A DNA stretch of 64,000 nt from NCBI RefSeq assembly GCF_035917415.1, contig NZ_CP109073.1, positions 5,326,001 to 5,390,000 of the forward strand, given 5' to 3'. Numbering within the stretch: the stretch's first letter is position 1; the number at the start of each line of letters is the position of its first letter. Under the pieces are notes generated by a model. The model was not told the origin of the DNA. It made no database searches and was given only the letters and a program-made list of their open reading frames with translations. The translations under genes were made by a program, and so were the position numbers. This document shows, one piece after another, positions 52,415-63,988 of the stretch. This stretch comes from Streptomyces sp. NBC_01803 (lineage in GTDB: Bacteria; Actinomycetota; Actinomycetes; Streptomycetales; Streptomycetaceae).

Positions 52415-53333
52415 GCGCGTCCACGGCGGCGACGGCGGCGGTCTCCACGACGGCTATGCCGTCGGCGTGCGTGAGGTGGCCGTCGGAGACGACGGCCACG
52501 AGATACTCCTCTCCCCCCGAGGTGACGCGGCCGATGCTGTTGACGTCCCACAGGCCGGTCCGGGTCCGCGGCAGCCAGCCGTTCTTCAGCTCGAACGCCT
52601 CGTCGGCCGCCGCCGATATCCCCCACCGCTGGCCGGGCACCACCCCGGCCATCAGCTCCCGTATGTACGACCGCGACGCGGCGTCCAGCGGCGAGTCGTC
52701 GCCGTAGACCACCCGCAGCAGGGCTATCTGGTCCGCGCTCGTGGTCTGGGTCAGACCCCAGTGGCCGTCCGGGCCGCCGGTCGTCTCGGTCAGGCCGAGC
52801 CGCTCGTTGGCCGCGTCCAGCCCCGGGGCGCCGCCTATGGACCGCCACAGCTCGTCGGCCGCCGCGTTGTCGCTGCGCTGGATCATGACCTCGGCGCTCT
52901 GCCGCTCCGCCTGGGTCAGCTGCCGCCCCTCGTCCTGCGCCTGGAGGAGCAGGACGGCCAGGATGTCCACCTTGGCGATGCTGGCGGTGTCGTACAGGTC
53001 GTCGCCGTACGCGGCGCTCGCGCCGGTCTCCAGGGAGACCACGGCGACGGACAGCCGGGTGTCACCCTCGGCGATCAGCGGCGCCACGGCCTCGGTCAGC
53101 AGCGCGGTCGCCCCGTCCGGCGGCTGGAGCGACCGCGGCGCGGCACCGGCCCGCTCCCACACGGGCCCGGGTGCCGCGGGGTCCGCCGCGCCGAGCGAGG
53201 ACCCCACGTCGTCCGGCGTCAGCCCCAACGGCCCCGCGTCGCCGGCGGCGAGGACGGCCAGCAGCGTGGTGGCGAGCGCGGTGTTCACCACCACGGCTGG
53301 GCTGATCCGCCGCGGCAAACTCATGATCAGCAC
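52374..53333 (-). CDS. Class A beta-lactamase-fold serine hydrolase, exported
   Basis: A 319-residue protein with an N-terminal signal/anchor segment (residues 11-30) and a beta-lactamase/transpeptidase-like domain: Ser118-x-x-Lys121 in TASIAKVD, Ser154-Asp155-Asn156 in QRSDNA and Lys250-Asn251-Gly252 in LKNGW, i.e. KNG in place of KTG. I could not find the Glu166-type general base of true class A enzymes, so antibiotic hydrolysis is doubtful; a cell-wall or esterase role is possible. Start choice: GTG 53333 with GGAGAG upstream; ATG 53324 is an alternative. Its 3' end overlaps the mycosin by 41 bases. Confidence 0.82.
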   Translation of the reverse strand: MLIMSLPRRISPAVVVNTALATTLLAVLAAGDAGPLGLTPDDVGSSLGAADPAAPGPVWERAGAAPRSLQPPDGATALLTEAVAPLIAEGDTRLSVAVVSLETGASAAYGDDLYDTASIAKVDILAVLLLQAQDEGRQLTQAERQSAEVMIQRSDNAAADELWRSIGGAPGLDAANERLGLTETTGGPDGHWGLTQTTSADQIALLRVVYGDDSPLDAASRSYIRELMAGVVPGQRWGISAAADEAFELKNGWLPRTRTGLWDVNSIGRVTSGGEEYLVAVVSDGHLTHADGIAVVETAAVAAVDALSTGARTGQRPGV

Positions 53334-53456
53334 GTTATCTCTCCGTAGTGCCATAGTCATCGCCCGTTGAATGAAGAACACGTAACAGCCGACGCGGGAA
53401 CGGCGGCCCCGCCGGCCGCCGACGGGCCGGGCCCGGGCGCCGGATACCCTCGACGG

Positions 53457-54182
53457 GTGGCGCTCAAGAACATCCCCCGGCCCGCCTTCGCGGACGACGA
53501 CGGAGCCGCGGACCCCGCGCTCGCCCAGGCGCTCGCCGACTGGTCGCGCGACCCGGCGGCCGAGCCCCGGCTCCTGACGGCGCTCGCGGGGGCCCGCCTC
53601 CTGGTCCCCGTCGTCGCCGTCCTCGGCGAGGCGGAGACCGGCCCGGACGGTCTGCGCCGCGAGAAGAGCAGCGACATGGCGGTGCTCACCCTGGCCCTCC
53701 CGGACGGCCGCCGCGCCCTGCCGGTCTTCACCGCCACCCAGACTCTGGCCCGCTGGCGCCCCGACGCTCGCCCGGTCGCGGTCACCACCGGACAGGCGCT
53801 GCGCGCCGCCGTCCAGGAGAACGCGGGCGCGCTGGTCCTCGACGTCGCCGGGCCGGTCACCTACGAGCTGGCCGGCGCCGCCCTGCGGGCCGTCGCGGGC
53901 GGCGGCACGCCCGCCGCGCACCCCGCCGTCGTCCGGGCCGTGCGCGACCTGCTGCGGGCCGAGCCCGCGGTGACCGCCGCCCACCTGGTCCCGGGCGGCG
54001 AGGCGGACGGCACCCTGGCCCTGACGTTCGACGCCACCGCCGACGCGGCCGACGCGGCCGGTCGTCTCGCCCGCGCCCTGGCCGCCGACGAGACCTTGCG
54101 CGGCCACTTGGTGCGCGGCCTGCGCCTGGCGGTCCTGCCTCCCACCAGCACCCTCCCGGGCGAGCCGACCTACCGCCGCTGA
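53457..54182 (+). CDS. SseB family protein
   Basis: A 241-residue protein with an SseB N-terminal domain (LTALAGARLLVPVVAVLGEAETG...REKSSDMAVLTLALPDGRRALPVFTAT). The family occurs widely in Actinobacteria next to infC-rplT; its molecular role is unknown. GTG 53457 (MALKNIP) matches the common start of relatives; there is no ribosome site, and TACCCT nine bases before suggests a leaderless message. An in-frame TTG at 53367 would add 30 low-complexity residues. It is divergent from the serine hydrolase. Confidence 0.85.
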   Translation: MALKNIPRPAFADDDGAADPALAQALADWSRDPAAEPRLLTALAGARLLVPVVAVLGEAETGPDGLRREKSSDMAVLTLALPDGRRALPVFTATQTLARWRPDARPVAVTTGQALRAAVQENAGALVLDVAGPVTYELAGAALRAVAGGGTPAAHPAVVRAVRDLLRAEPAVTAAHLVPGGEADGTLALTFDATADAADAAGRLARALAADETLRGHLVRGLRLAVLPPTSTLPGEPTYRR

Positions 54183-54304
54183 CCTCCCCGCCCGCCGCCG
54201 CGCCTCCCGGGGCGCGGGCCACCCGACCGGCACCGCCGGAGTGCGTCCGGCGCGGGCCTGGCGAAGACTGCGAAGCAAGTCACCCGTCAGGCACTGGAGG
54301 GCGC

Positions 54305-55033
54305 ATGACCAGCGAGACGTCCGGCGAGACCGACGCGCAGCCGCTCGCGGCCGAGCTGCTGGGGACCCTGCTCCTCGTCTTCTTCGGCGTCGGCTCCGCC
54401 GTGCTGGCCGGTGAGTACATCGGCACCCTCGGCATCGCGCTGACCTTCGCGTTCACGCTGCTGGCGCTCGTGCACGTCCTCGGGCCGGTCTCCGGCTCCC
54501 ACGTCAACCCGGCGGTGACGCTGGCGATGCTGCTCGCGGGCCGGATGGGACCGCGCGCGGCCGGGATGTACTGGGCGGCGCAGCTCGCCGGCGCCATCAT
54601 CGGGGCCGCCCTGCTCTTCCTGGTGGCCCATCAGGTGCCGGGTCTGGAGACGAGCGACGCGTTCGGCAGCAACGGCTACGACGACCGCTCGGCCGTCGGC
54701 CTGTCCATCGGTGGCTCCTTCGTCACCGAGGTGATGCTGACGTTCCTGCTCGTCTTCGTGTTCCTCTCGGTGACCCGCGAGGTCACCTCGCGTGGCCTGG
54801 ACGGCGTGCCGATCGGGCTGGCTCTGGGCGCGGTCAGCCTGATCGGCGTCCCGTTGACCGGCGCCTCGGTCAACCCGGCGCGCAGCCTCGGCCCCGCGCT
54901 CTTCGCGGGCGGGGACGCGCTGGCGCAGCTGTGGCTGTTCCTCCTCGCGCCGCTGATCGGCGCGGCCCTCGCGGCGCTGGTGCACCGCGTCGTCCTCGCG
55001 CCGCCCGGCGTCAGCCGTGGACCGGTCCGGTGA
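54305..55033 (+). CDS. MIP-family channel (aquaporin)
   Basis: A 242-residue aquaporin-fold channel with six transmembrane helices and both NPA motifs (HVNPAVT and VNPARSLGP). The Ser after the second NPAR and the overall sequence are closer to water channels (AqpZ) than to glycerol facilitators, unlike GlpF at 6928-7740. GGAGGG lies before the ATG. Its last 23 bases overlap the convergent DUF1844 gene. Confidence 0.92.
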   Translation: MTSETSGETDAQPLAAELLGTLLLVFFGVGSAVLAGEYIGTLGIALTFAFTLLALVHVLGPVSGSHVNPAVTLAMLLAGRMGPRAAGMYWAAQLAGAIIGAALLFLVAHQVPGLETSDAFGSNGYDDRSAVGLSIGGSFVTEVMLTFLLVFVFLSVTREVTSRGLDGVPIGLALGAVSLIGVPLTGASVNPARSLGPALFAGGDALAQLWLFLLAPLIGAALAALVHRVVLAPPGVSRGPVR

Positions 55034-55358
55034 ACTTCTCACCCGGTCCCTGGCCCGGCTCGTCCGGCACGGCGGACGCCTCCCGGAAGGCGAGCTGCAA
55101 CGACTTCAGTCCGTCCCGCAGGGGGGCCGCGTGGTAGGTGCTCACCTCGGTCGCGCTGGCCGTCACCAGACCGGCCAGCGCGGTGATCAGCTTGCGGGCC
55201 TCGTCCAGATCCTTGTGCCTGTCGCCCTCCTCGGCCAGCCCGAGATTGACCGCGGCGGAACTCATCAAGTGCACCGCGACCGTCGTGATCAGCTCCACCG
55301 CGGGCACGTCCGCGATATCCCTGGTCATGCCGCCGATGTCGTCACTCGTGTCGCTCAT
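55011..55358 (-). CDS. DUF1844 family protein
   Basis: A 115-residue small helical protein of the DUF1844 family, seen in ADVPAVELITTVAVHLMSSAAVNLGL and DLDEARKLITALAGLV. It is almost always located beside infC in Actinobacteria; function unknown. It is divergent from infC and overlaps the aquaporin end by 23 bases in the opposite direction. Confidence 0.9.
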   Translation of the reverse strand: MSDTSDDIGGMTRDIADVPAVELITTVAVHLMSSAAVNLGLAEEGDRHKDLDEARKLITALAGLVTASATEVSTYHAAPLRDGLKSLQLAFREASAVPDEPGQGPGEKFTGPVHG

Positions 55359-55560
55359 GGCGCCCAGACTATGCCGGGCGGATGGGCGGGTGGCACGCGG
55401 CTAGCGCACGGCGTGCGGTCTTGCAAGGCTGATGTACCATGGAAAGCGACCGGCCGGACATTCGTGTGTTCCGGCCCGCAAGTGGAGGGCTCCGCACTCC
55501 CACCTCCCGGCCCCTGGGTCGGCAGGTCACTGGTCAGGTCGCGCCCCGCGGTGACACCGT

Positions 55561-55592
55561 GGCGGTGCTCCCGGTCTGCGTGGAGCCCCGCC
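55561..55592 (+). promoter_or_regulatory. Putative antiterminator hairpin of the infC leader
   Basis: GGCGGTGCTCC (55561-55571) can pair with GGAGCCCCGCC (55582-55592) in 10 of 11 positions. It uses the same GCCCCG (55585-55590) that forms the terminator stem, so the two structures exclude each other. Confidence 0.55.
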
Positions 55593-55616
55593 TGTGTGCC
55601 GTTCGGGGCGTTTTTT
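55585..55616 (+). terminator. Leader terminator upstream of infC (attenuator)
   Basis: GCCCCG (55585-55590) pairs with CGGGGC (55604-55609) and is followed by G and six T (55611-55616), the best T-run terminator seen in the window. It lies 83 bases before infC, with no gene between, so it is best explained as an attenuator of the infC-rpmI-rplT operon. Confidence 0.7.
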
Positions 55617-55698
55617 GACGCCGCCGTGCGGCGGTCCACATGATCTATCCAGCGCGGCTGTTCGCCAGACATCCGCGCGGCGCAACCGAGGAGGCCCC

Positions 55699-56331
55699 AT
55701 CAGCGCCGAACCCCGCATCAACGACCGGATCCGCGTCCCCGAGGTGCGACTCGTTGGTCCCAGTGGCGAGCAGGTCGGCATCGTGCCGCTTGCCAAGGCC
55801 CTGGAGCTTGCCCAGGAATATGACCTGGACCTGGTAGAGGTGGCGGCCACCGCCCGCCCGCCGGTCTGCAAGCTCATGGACTACGGGAAGTTCAAGTACG
55901 AGTCGGCCATGAAGGCCCGTGAGGCGCGCAAGAACCAGGCGCACACGGTCATCAAGGAGATGAAGCTCCGGCCGAAGATCGACCCGCACGACTATGACAC
56001 CAAGAAGGGTCACGTCGTCCGGTTCCTGAAGCAGGGGGACAAGGTCAAGATCACGATCATGTTCCGCGGTCGCGAGCAGTCCCGCCCCGAGCTGGGGTTC
56101 CGGCTGCTGCAGCGGCTCGCCGAGGACGTCCAGGATCTGGGCTTTGTCGAGTCCAACCCCAAGCAGGACGGCCGGAACATGATCATGGTCCTCGGTCCGC
56201 ACAAGAAGAAGACCGAGGCGATGGCCGAGGCACGGGAGGCACAGGCCGCCCGCAAGGCCGAGCGCCAGCACCAGCAGGAAGCTGAGCGCCAGCAGGAAGC
56301 CGAGCGCCAGCAGGGCAAGGCGTCGGCCTGA
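55699..56331 (+). CDS. infC: Translation initiation factor IF-3
   Basis: IF-3 keeps the 30S subunit free and checks the start codon. The 210-residue protein shows the N-domain [22 protein letters not shown] and C-domain [27 protein letters not shown], with a Gln/Glu-rich tail (about 35 residues). GAGGAGG lies four bases before ATC at 55699, and the family sequence (S)[10 protein letters not shown] starts there, so the start codon is AUC; rare start codons at infC underlie IF-3 autoregulation in E. coli (AUU). The next upstream start, GTG 55594, would add 35 residues and lacks a site. rpmI and rplT follow. Confidence 0.95.
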   Translation: MSAEPRINDRIRVPEVRLVGPSGEQVGIVPLAKALELAQEYDLDLVEVAATARPPVCKLMDYGKFKYESAMKAREARKNQAHTVIKEMKLRPKIDPHDYDTKKGHVVRFLKQGDKVKITIMFRGREQSRPELGFRLLQRLAEDVQDLGFVESNPKQDGRNMIMVLGPHKKKTEAMAEAREAQAARKAERQHQQEAERQQEAERQQGKASA

Positions 56332-56390
56332 CGCCGAGCGCCGCCCCGCCGGGCGCAGGACAGTGAAGACGACGAGGAGAGAACGGCGAC

Positions 56391-56585
56391 ATGCCGAAGA
56401 ACAAGACGCACAGCGGTGCCGGTAAGCGCTTCAAGATCACTGGCTCCGGCAAGGTGATGCGCCAGCGCGCCGGTCGCCGTCACTACCTGGAGCACAAGTC
56501 GTCGACGCTGACCCGTCGCCTCGCCGGCACGACGGAGACGGCTCCGGCCGACGCCAAGAGGATCAAGAAGCTTCTCGGCAAGTGA
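56391..56585 (+). CDS. rpmI: 50S ribosomal protein L35
   Basis: A 64-residue basic protein with the L35 signature [22 protein letters not shown] and RRLAGTT. GAGGAGAGAA precedes the ATG. It is the middle gene of infC-rpmI-rplT and is probably co-transcribed from the infC leader. Confidence 0.98.
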   Translation: MPKNKTHSGAGKRFKITGSGKVMRQRAGRRHYLEHKSSTLTRRLAGTTETAPADAKRIKKLLGK

Positions 56586-56700
56586 TCCGGCCGCGACCGC
56601 ACGCCGACTCCCGGCGGCGGGCGCCGGACAGCCGACCGGACCCCCCATCCGTTTCCGGGCCGCGTGAGAATCCCGCGGCCCCGCAACAAGGAGTACACAC

Positions 56701-57087
56701 GTGGCACGCGTGAAGCGCGCAGTCAACGCCCACAAGAAGCGCCGGGCGATTCTGGAGCAGGCCAGCGGCTACCGCGGTCAGCGCTCCCGGCTGTACCGGA
56801 AGGCGAAGGAGCAGGTCACCCACTCCCTCGTCTACAACTACAACGACCGCAAGAAGCGCAAGGGCGACTTCCGGCAGCTCTGGATCCAGCGCATCAACGC
56901 CGCCGCCCGCGCCAACGGCGTCACCTACAACCGCTTCATCCAGGGTCTGAAGGCCGCGGAGATCGAGGTGGACCGCAAGATGCTCGCCGAGCTGGCGGTC
57001 AACGACCCGAACGCCTTCACGGTGCTGGTCGAGACGGCGCAGAAGGCGCTGCCGAGCGACGTGAACGCGCCCAGGGCCGCGGCCTGA
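56701..57087 (+). CDS. rplT: 50S ribosomal protein L20
   Basis: A 128-residue L20: [37 protein letters not shown], then [24 protein letters not shown], of normal length. GTG start behind AAGGAG. L20 is the autoregulator of this operon in other bacteria, where it binds the leader; whether it does so here with the attenuator is an inference. Confidence 0.98.
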   Translation: MARVKRAVNAHKKRRAILEQASGYRGQRSRLYRKAKEQVTHSLVYNYNDRKKRKGDFRQLWIQRINAAARANGVTYNRFIQGLKAAEIEVDRKMLAELAVNDPNAFTVLVETAQKALPSDVNAPRAAA

Positions 57088-57211
57088 GCGACGTCTCCAC
57101 GTCCCAGCGCGACCAGGACCCGCAGGCCCCGTGCCTGCGGGTCCCGCGTTTCCCCCGCCGTCCGCCTCCGCCGCTCCCCGCCCGCCGTCGCACAGAAGTG
57201 AGCCGTCCGCC

Positions 57212-58063
57212 ATGGGTCCCGCCGCCGAGCTGACCTCCCCGCGCTCCCCGCGCGCCGTCGCCGCGAGGCGGCTGGTCCGTCGCGGCTTCCGGGGCAAGGA
57301 ACGCAGGTTCCTCGCCGAGGGACCGCAGGCGGTGCGGGAGGCCGTCGCCCACCGCGCCGACGGCCTCGCCACGCTGGTCGAGCTCTTCGCCACGCCCGAG
57401 GCCGCCGAGCGGCACGAGGAGGTCGTCGGGGCCGCGCACGCGGCGGGCGCCCGGGTCCACCTGGCCGGTCCGGAGCTCCTCGCCGGCCTCTCGCAGACCG
57501 TCACGCCGCAGGGGCTCGTCGGCGTCTGCCGCTTCCTCGACCGCCCGCTCGACGAGATCCTCGCCGCCCGCCCCCGGCTGGTCGCCGTGCTCGCCCACGT
57601 CCGCGACCCCGGCAACGCCGGCACGGTGCTGCGCTGCGCCGACGCCGCGGGGGCCGACGCCGTCGTGCTCACCGACGCCTCCGTCGACCTCTACAACCCC
57701 AAGGCGGTCCGCGCCTCCGCCGGGAGCCTCTTCCACCTCCCGGTGGCCGTCGGCGTGCCGGTCGAGCGGGCCGTGCGGGGCCTCGCCGACGCCGGGGTGC
57801 GGGTGCTGGCCGCCGACGGCGGCGGCGATCGCGACCTGGACGCCGAGCTGGACGCGGACCGCATGGGCGGCCCCACCGCGTGGATCTTCGGCAACGAGGC
57901 GTGGGGCCTGCCCGAGACGACGCGCGCGCTCGCCGACGCGGTCGTCCGCGTGCCCCTGCACGGCCGGGCCGAGAGCCTGAACCTCGCCACCGCCGCCGCC
58001 GTCTGCCTCTACGCCTCGGCGCGCGCCCAGCGCGCGCCCGGCGGCTGTCGCGCGGCACGGTGA
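57212..58063 (+). CDS. SpoU/TrmH-family 23S rRNA or tRNA 2'-O-methyltransferase
   Basis: A 283-residue SPOUT methyltransferase with an N-terminal SpoU substrate-binding domain (FRGKERRFLAEGPQAVREAV) and the trefoil-knot domain carrying motif 1 RDPGNAGTVLRCADAAGAD, motif 2 WIFGNEAWGLP and motif 3 PLHGRAESLNLATAAAVCLY. It resembles thiostrepton-resistance-type and RlmB-like enzymes; the exact nucleotide is unknown. It follows rplT in the same direction and precedes the sensor kinase by 73 bases. Confidence 0.92.
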   Translation: MGPAAELTSPRSPRAVAARRLVRRGFRGKERRFLAEGPQAVREAVAHRADGLATLVELFATPEAAERHEEVVGAAHAAGARVHLAGPELLAGLSQTVTPQGLVGVCRFLDRPLDEILAARPRLVAVLAHVRDPGNAGTVLRCADAAGADAVVLTDASVDLYNPKAVRASAGSLFHLPVAVGVPVERAVRGLADAGVRVLAADGGGDRDLDAELDADRMGGPTAWIFGNEAWGLPETTRALADAVVRVPLHGRAESLNLATAAAVCLYASARAQRAPGGCRAAR

Positions 58064-58136
58064 CCGCCCCCGCCGGGGACGGTCGCACCCGGCGAGCACT
58101 AGTAGGCTGACGCGCACGCGGAGAGGGGCGAACGGG

Positions 58137-59216
58137 ATGGACACGGCATCCGGCGCCGGGGAGTTGGACCTCCGGCCCGATGATCTTCCCGACGGGCTTG
58201 TGGTCGCCGACCGGCTCGGCCTGGTCACGTGCTTCAACGCCGAGGCCGCACGGCTCACCGGCCGGGCGCCGGGCGCCGCGCTCGGCCGCCCCATCGGGGA
58301 CGCGCTCCCGCTGGAGGACCTCGACGGCCACCCCTGGTGGCGGGTCACGGATCCCTACCACGGCCTGGCCACCCGCTCCGGCCAGCCCGAGCGGAACCTG
58401 CTGCTGCCCGGCGGGCGCGAGGTGCTGGTCTCCGCCCGCTATGTCCGCACCCGCCCCGGCGGGCCGGTCCGCCGCCTCGTCGTCGCCCTGCGCGGCACCG
58501 ACGCCAGGAAGCGCGCCGAACGCAGCAACGCCCAGCTGATCGCCACCGTCGCCCACGAGCTGCGCTCCCCGCTCACCTCCGTCAAGGGCTTCACGGCCAC
58601 CATGCTCGACAAGTGGGAGCGCTTCACCGACGACCAGAAGCGGCTCATGCTCCAGACCGTCGACGGCGACGCCGACCGCGTCACCCGCCTCATCACCGAG
58701 CTGCTCGACGTCTCCCGCATCGACTCGGGACGGCTGGAGATCCGGCGCCAGCCGGTCCGGCTGGACGAGGCGGTCCGTCGCCACGTGGAGACGCTGGTCA
58801 ACGGCGGCTGCCCGGCCGACCGTTTCGACCTGTGCGTCGCCGGGCCGCTGCCCGGCCTGTGGGCGGACCCGGACAAGATGGACCAGGTGCTGGTCAACCT
58901 GCTGGAAAACGCCGTGCGGCACGGCGCGGGGACTGTCACCATCGAGATGGACCGTGTACCGCCGAGCAGAACGCGACAGGAAGGCATGTCCGTCACCGTG
59001 AGCGACGAAGGACCCGGCATCCCCGAAGAGGCGATGCAACGGGTCTTCACGCGCTTCTGGCGCGGTAGCGACCGCGGCGGCACGGGGCTCGGCCTGTACA
59101 TCGTCAAGGGCATCGTCGAGGCCCACGGCGGCACCGTCACCGTCGGCAGGTCCGCCGGGGGCGGCGCCCGGTTCCGATTTATCCTGCCCGCGGGCACCCC
59201 GGCGTTCCTCTCCTGA
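58137..59216 (+). CDS. PAS-domain sensor histidine kinase, cytoplasmic
   Basis: A 359-residue kinase without transmembrane segments. Residues 10-120 are a PAS-type sensor, followed by HisKA with the phospho-accepting His in VAHELRSPLTSVKG (about residue 140) and HATPase_c with N box LVNLLENAVRHG, G1 DEGPGIP and G2 GGTGLGLYIVKGI. No response-regulator gene is adjacent, so it is an orphan. GGAGAGGGG precedes the ATG. It lies between the methyltransferase and pheS. Confidence 0.92.
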   Translation: MDTASGAGELDLRPDDLPDGLVVADRLGLVTCFNAEAARLTGRAPGAALGRPIGDALPLEDLDGHPWWRVTDPYHGLATRSGQPERNLLLPGGREVLVSARYVRTRPGGPVRRLVVALRGTDARKRAERSNAQLIATVAHELRSPLTSVKGFTATMLDKWERFTDDQKRLMLQTVDGDADRVTRLITELLDVSRIDSGRLEIRRQPVRLDEAVRRHVETLVNGGCPADRFDLCVAGPLPGLWADPDKMDQVLVNLLENAVRHGAGTVTIEMDRVPPSRTRQEGMSVTVSDEGPGIPEEAMQRVFTRFWRGSDRGGTGLGLYIVKGIVEAHGGTVTVGRSAGGGARFRFILPAGTPAFLS

Positions 59217-59275
59217 CGCCCTCCGGCAGGCCCCGCGGGCTCCCACCGCATGCGTAACAGTCACGTGTGCCCCCT

Positions 59276-59281
59276 TAGACT
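59276..59281 (+). promoter_or_regulatory. Candidate -10 of pheST
   Basis: TAGACT lies 61 bases before the pheS start in a 125-base spacer. No T-box specifier structure or leader peptide was recognised. Confidence 0.4.
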
Positions 59282-59341
59282 CGGTCCCGGGCACCCCGGG
59301 GCGCGCAGCGGGGCGCAAGCCAATCGGAAGCACGGGAAGAG

Positions 59342-60465
59342 ATGTCGGCACCCAACAAGTCGTACGACCCTGTCGAGGTCGAGGCACTGAAACCGGAAGA
59401 GATCGATCGCGTGCGGAGCGAGGCGCTCGCGGCGATCGCCGTCGCGGACAGCCTCGACGCGCTGCGTGAGGTCAAGGTCGCGCACGCCGGCGACCGTTCG
59501 CCCCTCGCCCTGGCCAACCGCGAGATCGGCGCCCTGCCGCCGCACGCGAAGGCGGACGCGGGCAAGCGGGTCGGCCAGGCCAGGGGCGCGGTCAACAAGG
59601 CGCTCGCGGCCCGCCAGGAGGAGCTGGAGGCGGAGCGCGACGAGCGCGTGCTGGTCGAGGAGGCGGTGGATGTCACCCTGCCCCACGACCGTGTGCCGGC
59701 CGGCGCCCGCCACCCGCTGACCACGCTGTCCGAGCGGATCGAGGACATCTTCGTGGCCATGGGCTACGAGGTCGCCGAGGGCCCCGAGGTCGAGGCCGAG
59801 TGGTTCAACTTCGACGCGCTCAATCTCGGCCCGGACCACCCCGCCCGTTCCACCCACGACACGTTCTTCGTCGAGGGTGCCAAGAGCGAGTCCGCCGACG
59901 CCGGGCTGGTGCTGCGCACGCACACCTCCCCGGTGCAGATCCGCTCGATGCTGGAGCGCACGCCGCCGGTCTACGTGATCTGTCCCGGCCGCGTCTACCG
60001 CACCGACGAGCTGGACGCCACCCACACGCCCGTCTTCAGCCAGGTCGAGCTGCTCGCCATCGACGAGGGCCTGACCATGGCCGACCTCAAGGGCACCCTC
60101 GACCACATGGTCCAGTCCCTGTTCGGGGAGGGCATGCGGACCCGGCTGCGCCCGGACCACTTCCCGTTCACGGAGCCGTCCGCCGAGATGGACATGGTGT
60201 GCTTCCGCTGCCGCGGCGAGTCCGCGGGGAACCCGGACCGGCCCTGCCGGACCTGCTCCAGTGAGGGCTGGATCGAGCTGGGCGGCTGCGGCATGGTCAA
60301 CCCGCGCGTGCTGGTGGCCTGCGGCATCGACCCCGCCCGGTACAGCGGGTTCGCGTTCGGCTTCGGCATCGAGCGGATGCTGATGTTCCGCCACAACGTC
60401 GAGGACATGCGAGACATGATCGAGGGTGACGTGCGCTTCACCCGGCCGTTCGGGATGGAGATCTG

Positions 60466-60466
<1 letters not shown>
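59342..60466 (+). CDS. pheS: Phenylalanine-tRNA ligase alpha subunit
   Basis: The 374-residue catalytic subunit of the class II alpha2-beta2 phenylalanyl-tRNA synthetase. It has the N-terminal coiled-coil arm, motif 2 region [19 protein letters not shown] and motif 3 [17 protein letters not shown], plus [19 protein letters not shown] precedes the ATG. The stop overlaps the pheT start (TGATG), so the subunits are translationally coupled. Confidence 0.98.
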
Positions 60467-62991
<2,525 letters not shown>

Positions 62992-63010
62992 CCCGCCCTC
63001 CGTCACCGAA

Positions 63011-63068
63011 CCCGTCCGCCCCGCCGGTCCCCGCGCATCGCGCGCACGCGGGCGGCGGGGCGGACGGG
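63011..63068. terminator. Bidirectional hairpin between pheT and the LigD-type gene
   Basis: CCCGTCCGCCCCGCCG (63011-63026) pairs perfectly over 16 bp with 63053-63068, and the 26-base loop can fold again through CCCGCG and CGCGGG. It ends two bases before the convergent gene's stop codon and can serve both. Confidence 0.75.
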
Positions 63069-63070
63069 TG

Positions 63071-63958
63071 TCAGCGTGCCGCCGGGAGGGGGGCGGCGTC
63101 GGCGGGGTCGGTCAGGGGGAACAGCAGGTCGCCGTGGCGGGCCAGGCGGGGCGGGATGTCGGTGAGGTGGAAGTCGAGCCGGGCCGGGTCGGCGCACGTC
63201 TCGACCTCCTCCCAGGTGACCGGTGTGGAGACCGTGGGCCGGGCGCGGGCGCGGACCGTGTAGGGGGTGGCCGTCGTCTTGCGGGCCGCGTTCTGGCTGT
63301 GGTCGATGAACACCTTGCCGGGGCGCAGATGGCGGGCCATCGCCGCGATCGCCAGGCCCGGCAGCGCGGTCGCCGCCTCCGTGGCCAGGGCCTTCGCGTA
63401 CGCCGAGGCGTCCGCCGACGGTGCGGGCCGCAGCGCGCACAGCAGGTGCAGGCCCTTGGAGCCCGAGGTCTTCGCGTACGCCGTCAGCCCGTCGGCCGCC
63501 AGCCGGTCGCGCAGCCAGCGCGCCACCACGCAGCAGTCCACGATCGTGGCCGGCGCCCCCGGGTCGAGGTCGAACACCAGCCGGTCCGCCATTCCGGGAT
63601 CGGCGGCCCGCCACTGCGGGGTGTGGAACTCCACGACCAGGTTCGCCGCCCACGCCAGCCCGGCCAGGTCCTCGACCACCACCTGCCGCATCGTGCCGCC
63701 GCCCGAGCGCGGCACCTCGGCGACCCTCACCCAGTCGGGGGTGCCCGGCGGCACGTTCTTCGCGAAGAACCGCTCGCCCTCCGGGCCGTCCGGGTACCGC
63801 AGGAAGCTCAGCGGCCGGTCCCGCAGGTGGGGCAGGAGCACGGCGCCGTGGGCGGCGTAGTGGTGGAGCAGCTCACCCTTGGTGGTGCCGTCCGGGTAGA
63901 GGACCTTCTCCAGATTCGACAGCGTCAGCCGACGCCCCTCCACGGTGACCACAGGCAT
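63071..63958 (-). CDS. NHEJ DNA polymerase/primase domain protein (LigD PolDom-like)
   Basis: A 295-residue stand-alone archaeo-eukaryotic-primase-like polymerase domain of the LigD family. The metal site LVFDLDPG, then KTSGSKGLHLL and the nucleotide-binding tail with ARKTTATPYTVRARARPTVSTPVTW are intact. No ligase or nuclease domain is fused. With Ku it would fill or extend ends in non-homologous end joining. The minus-strand ATG is at 63958, and the next plus-strand gene begins within 30 bases. Confidence 0.92.
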   Translation of the reverse strand: MPVVTVEGRRLTLSNLEKVLYPDGTTKGELLHHYAAHGAVLLPHLRDRPLSFLRYPDGPEGERFFAKNVPPGTPDWVRVAEVPRSGGGTMRQVVVEDLAGLAWAANLVVEFHTPQWRAADPGMADRLVFDLDPGAPATIVDCCVVARWLRDRLAADGLTAYAKTSGSKGLHLLCALRPAPSADASAYAKALATEAATALPGLAIAAMARHLRPGKVFIDHSQNAARKTTATPYTVRARARPTVSTPVTWEEVETCADPARLDFHLTDIPPRLARHGDLLFPLTDPADAAPLPAAR

Positions 63959-63988
63959 ACCCTGAGACTGGCACGAAAGGGGCAGATG

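Larger units (their letters stand above)
55359..55698 (+). promoter_or_regulatory. infC promoter region and structured leader
   Basis: This 340-base gap has no gene. It should contain the divergent DUF1844 promoter at its left and the infC promoter near 55400-55440 (TACCAT at 55435-55440 is a weak -10). The rest is a long GC-rich leader able to fold into alternative hairpins before the infC ribosome site GAGGAGG (55688-55694). Confidence 0.6.

Noticed and set aside
59217..59341. T-box or phenylalanine leader peptide before pheS
   Set aside because: Spacer is only 125 bases with no Phe-rich short frame and no T-box consensus.
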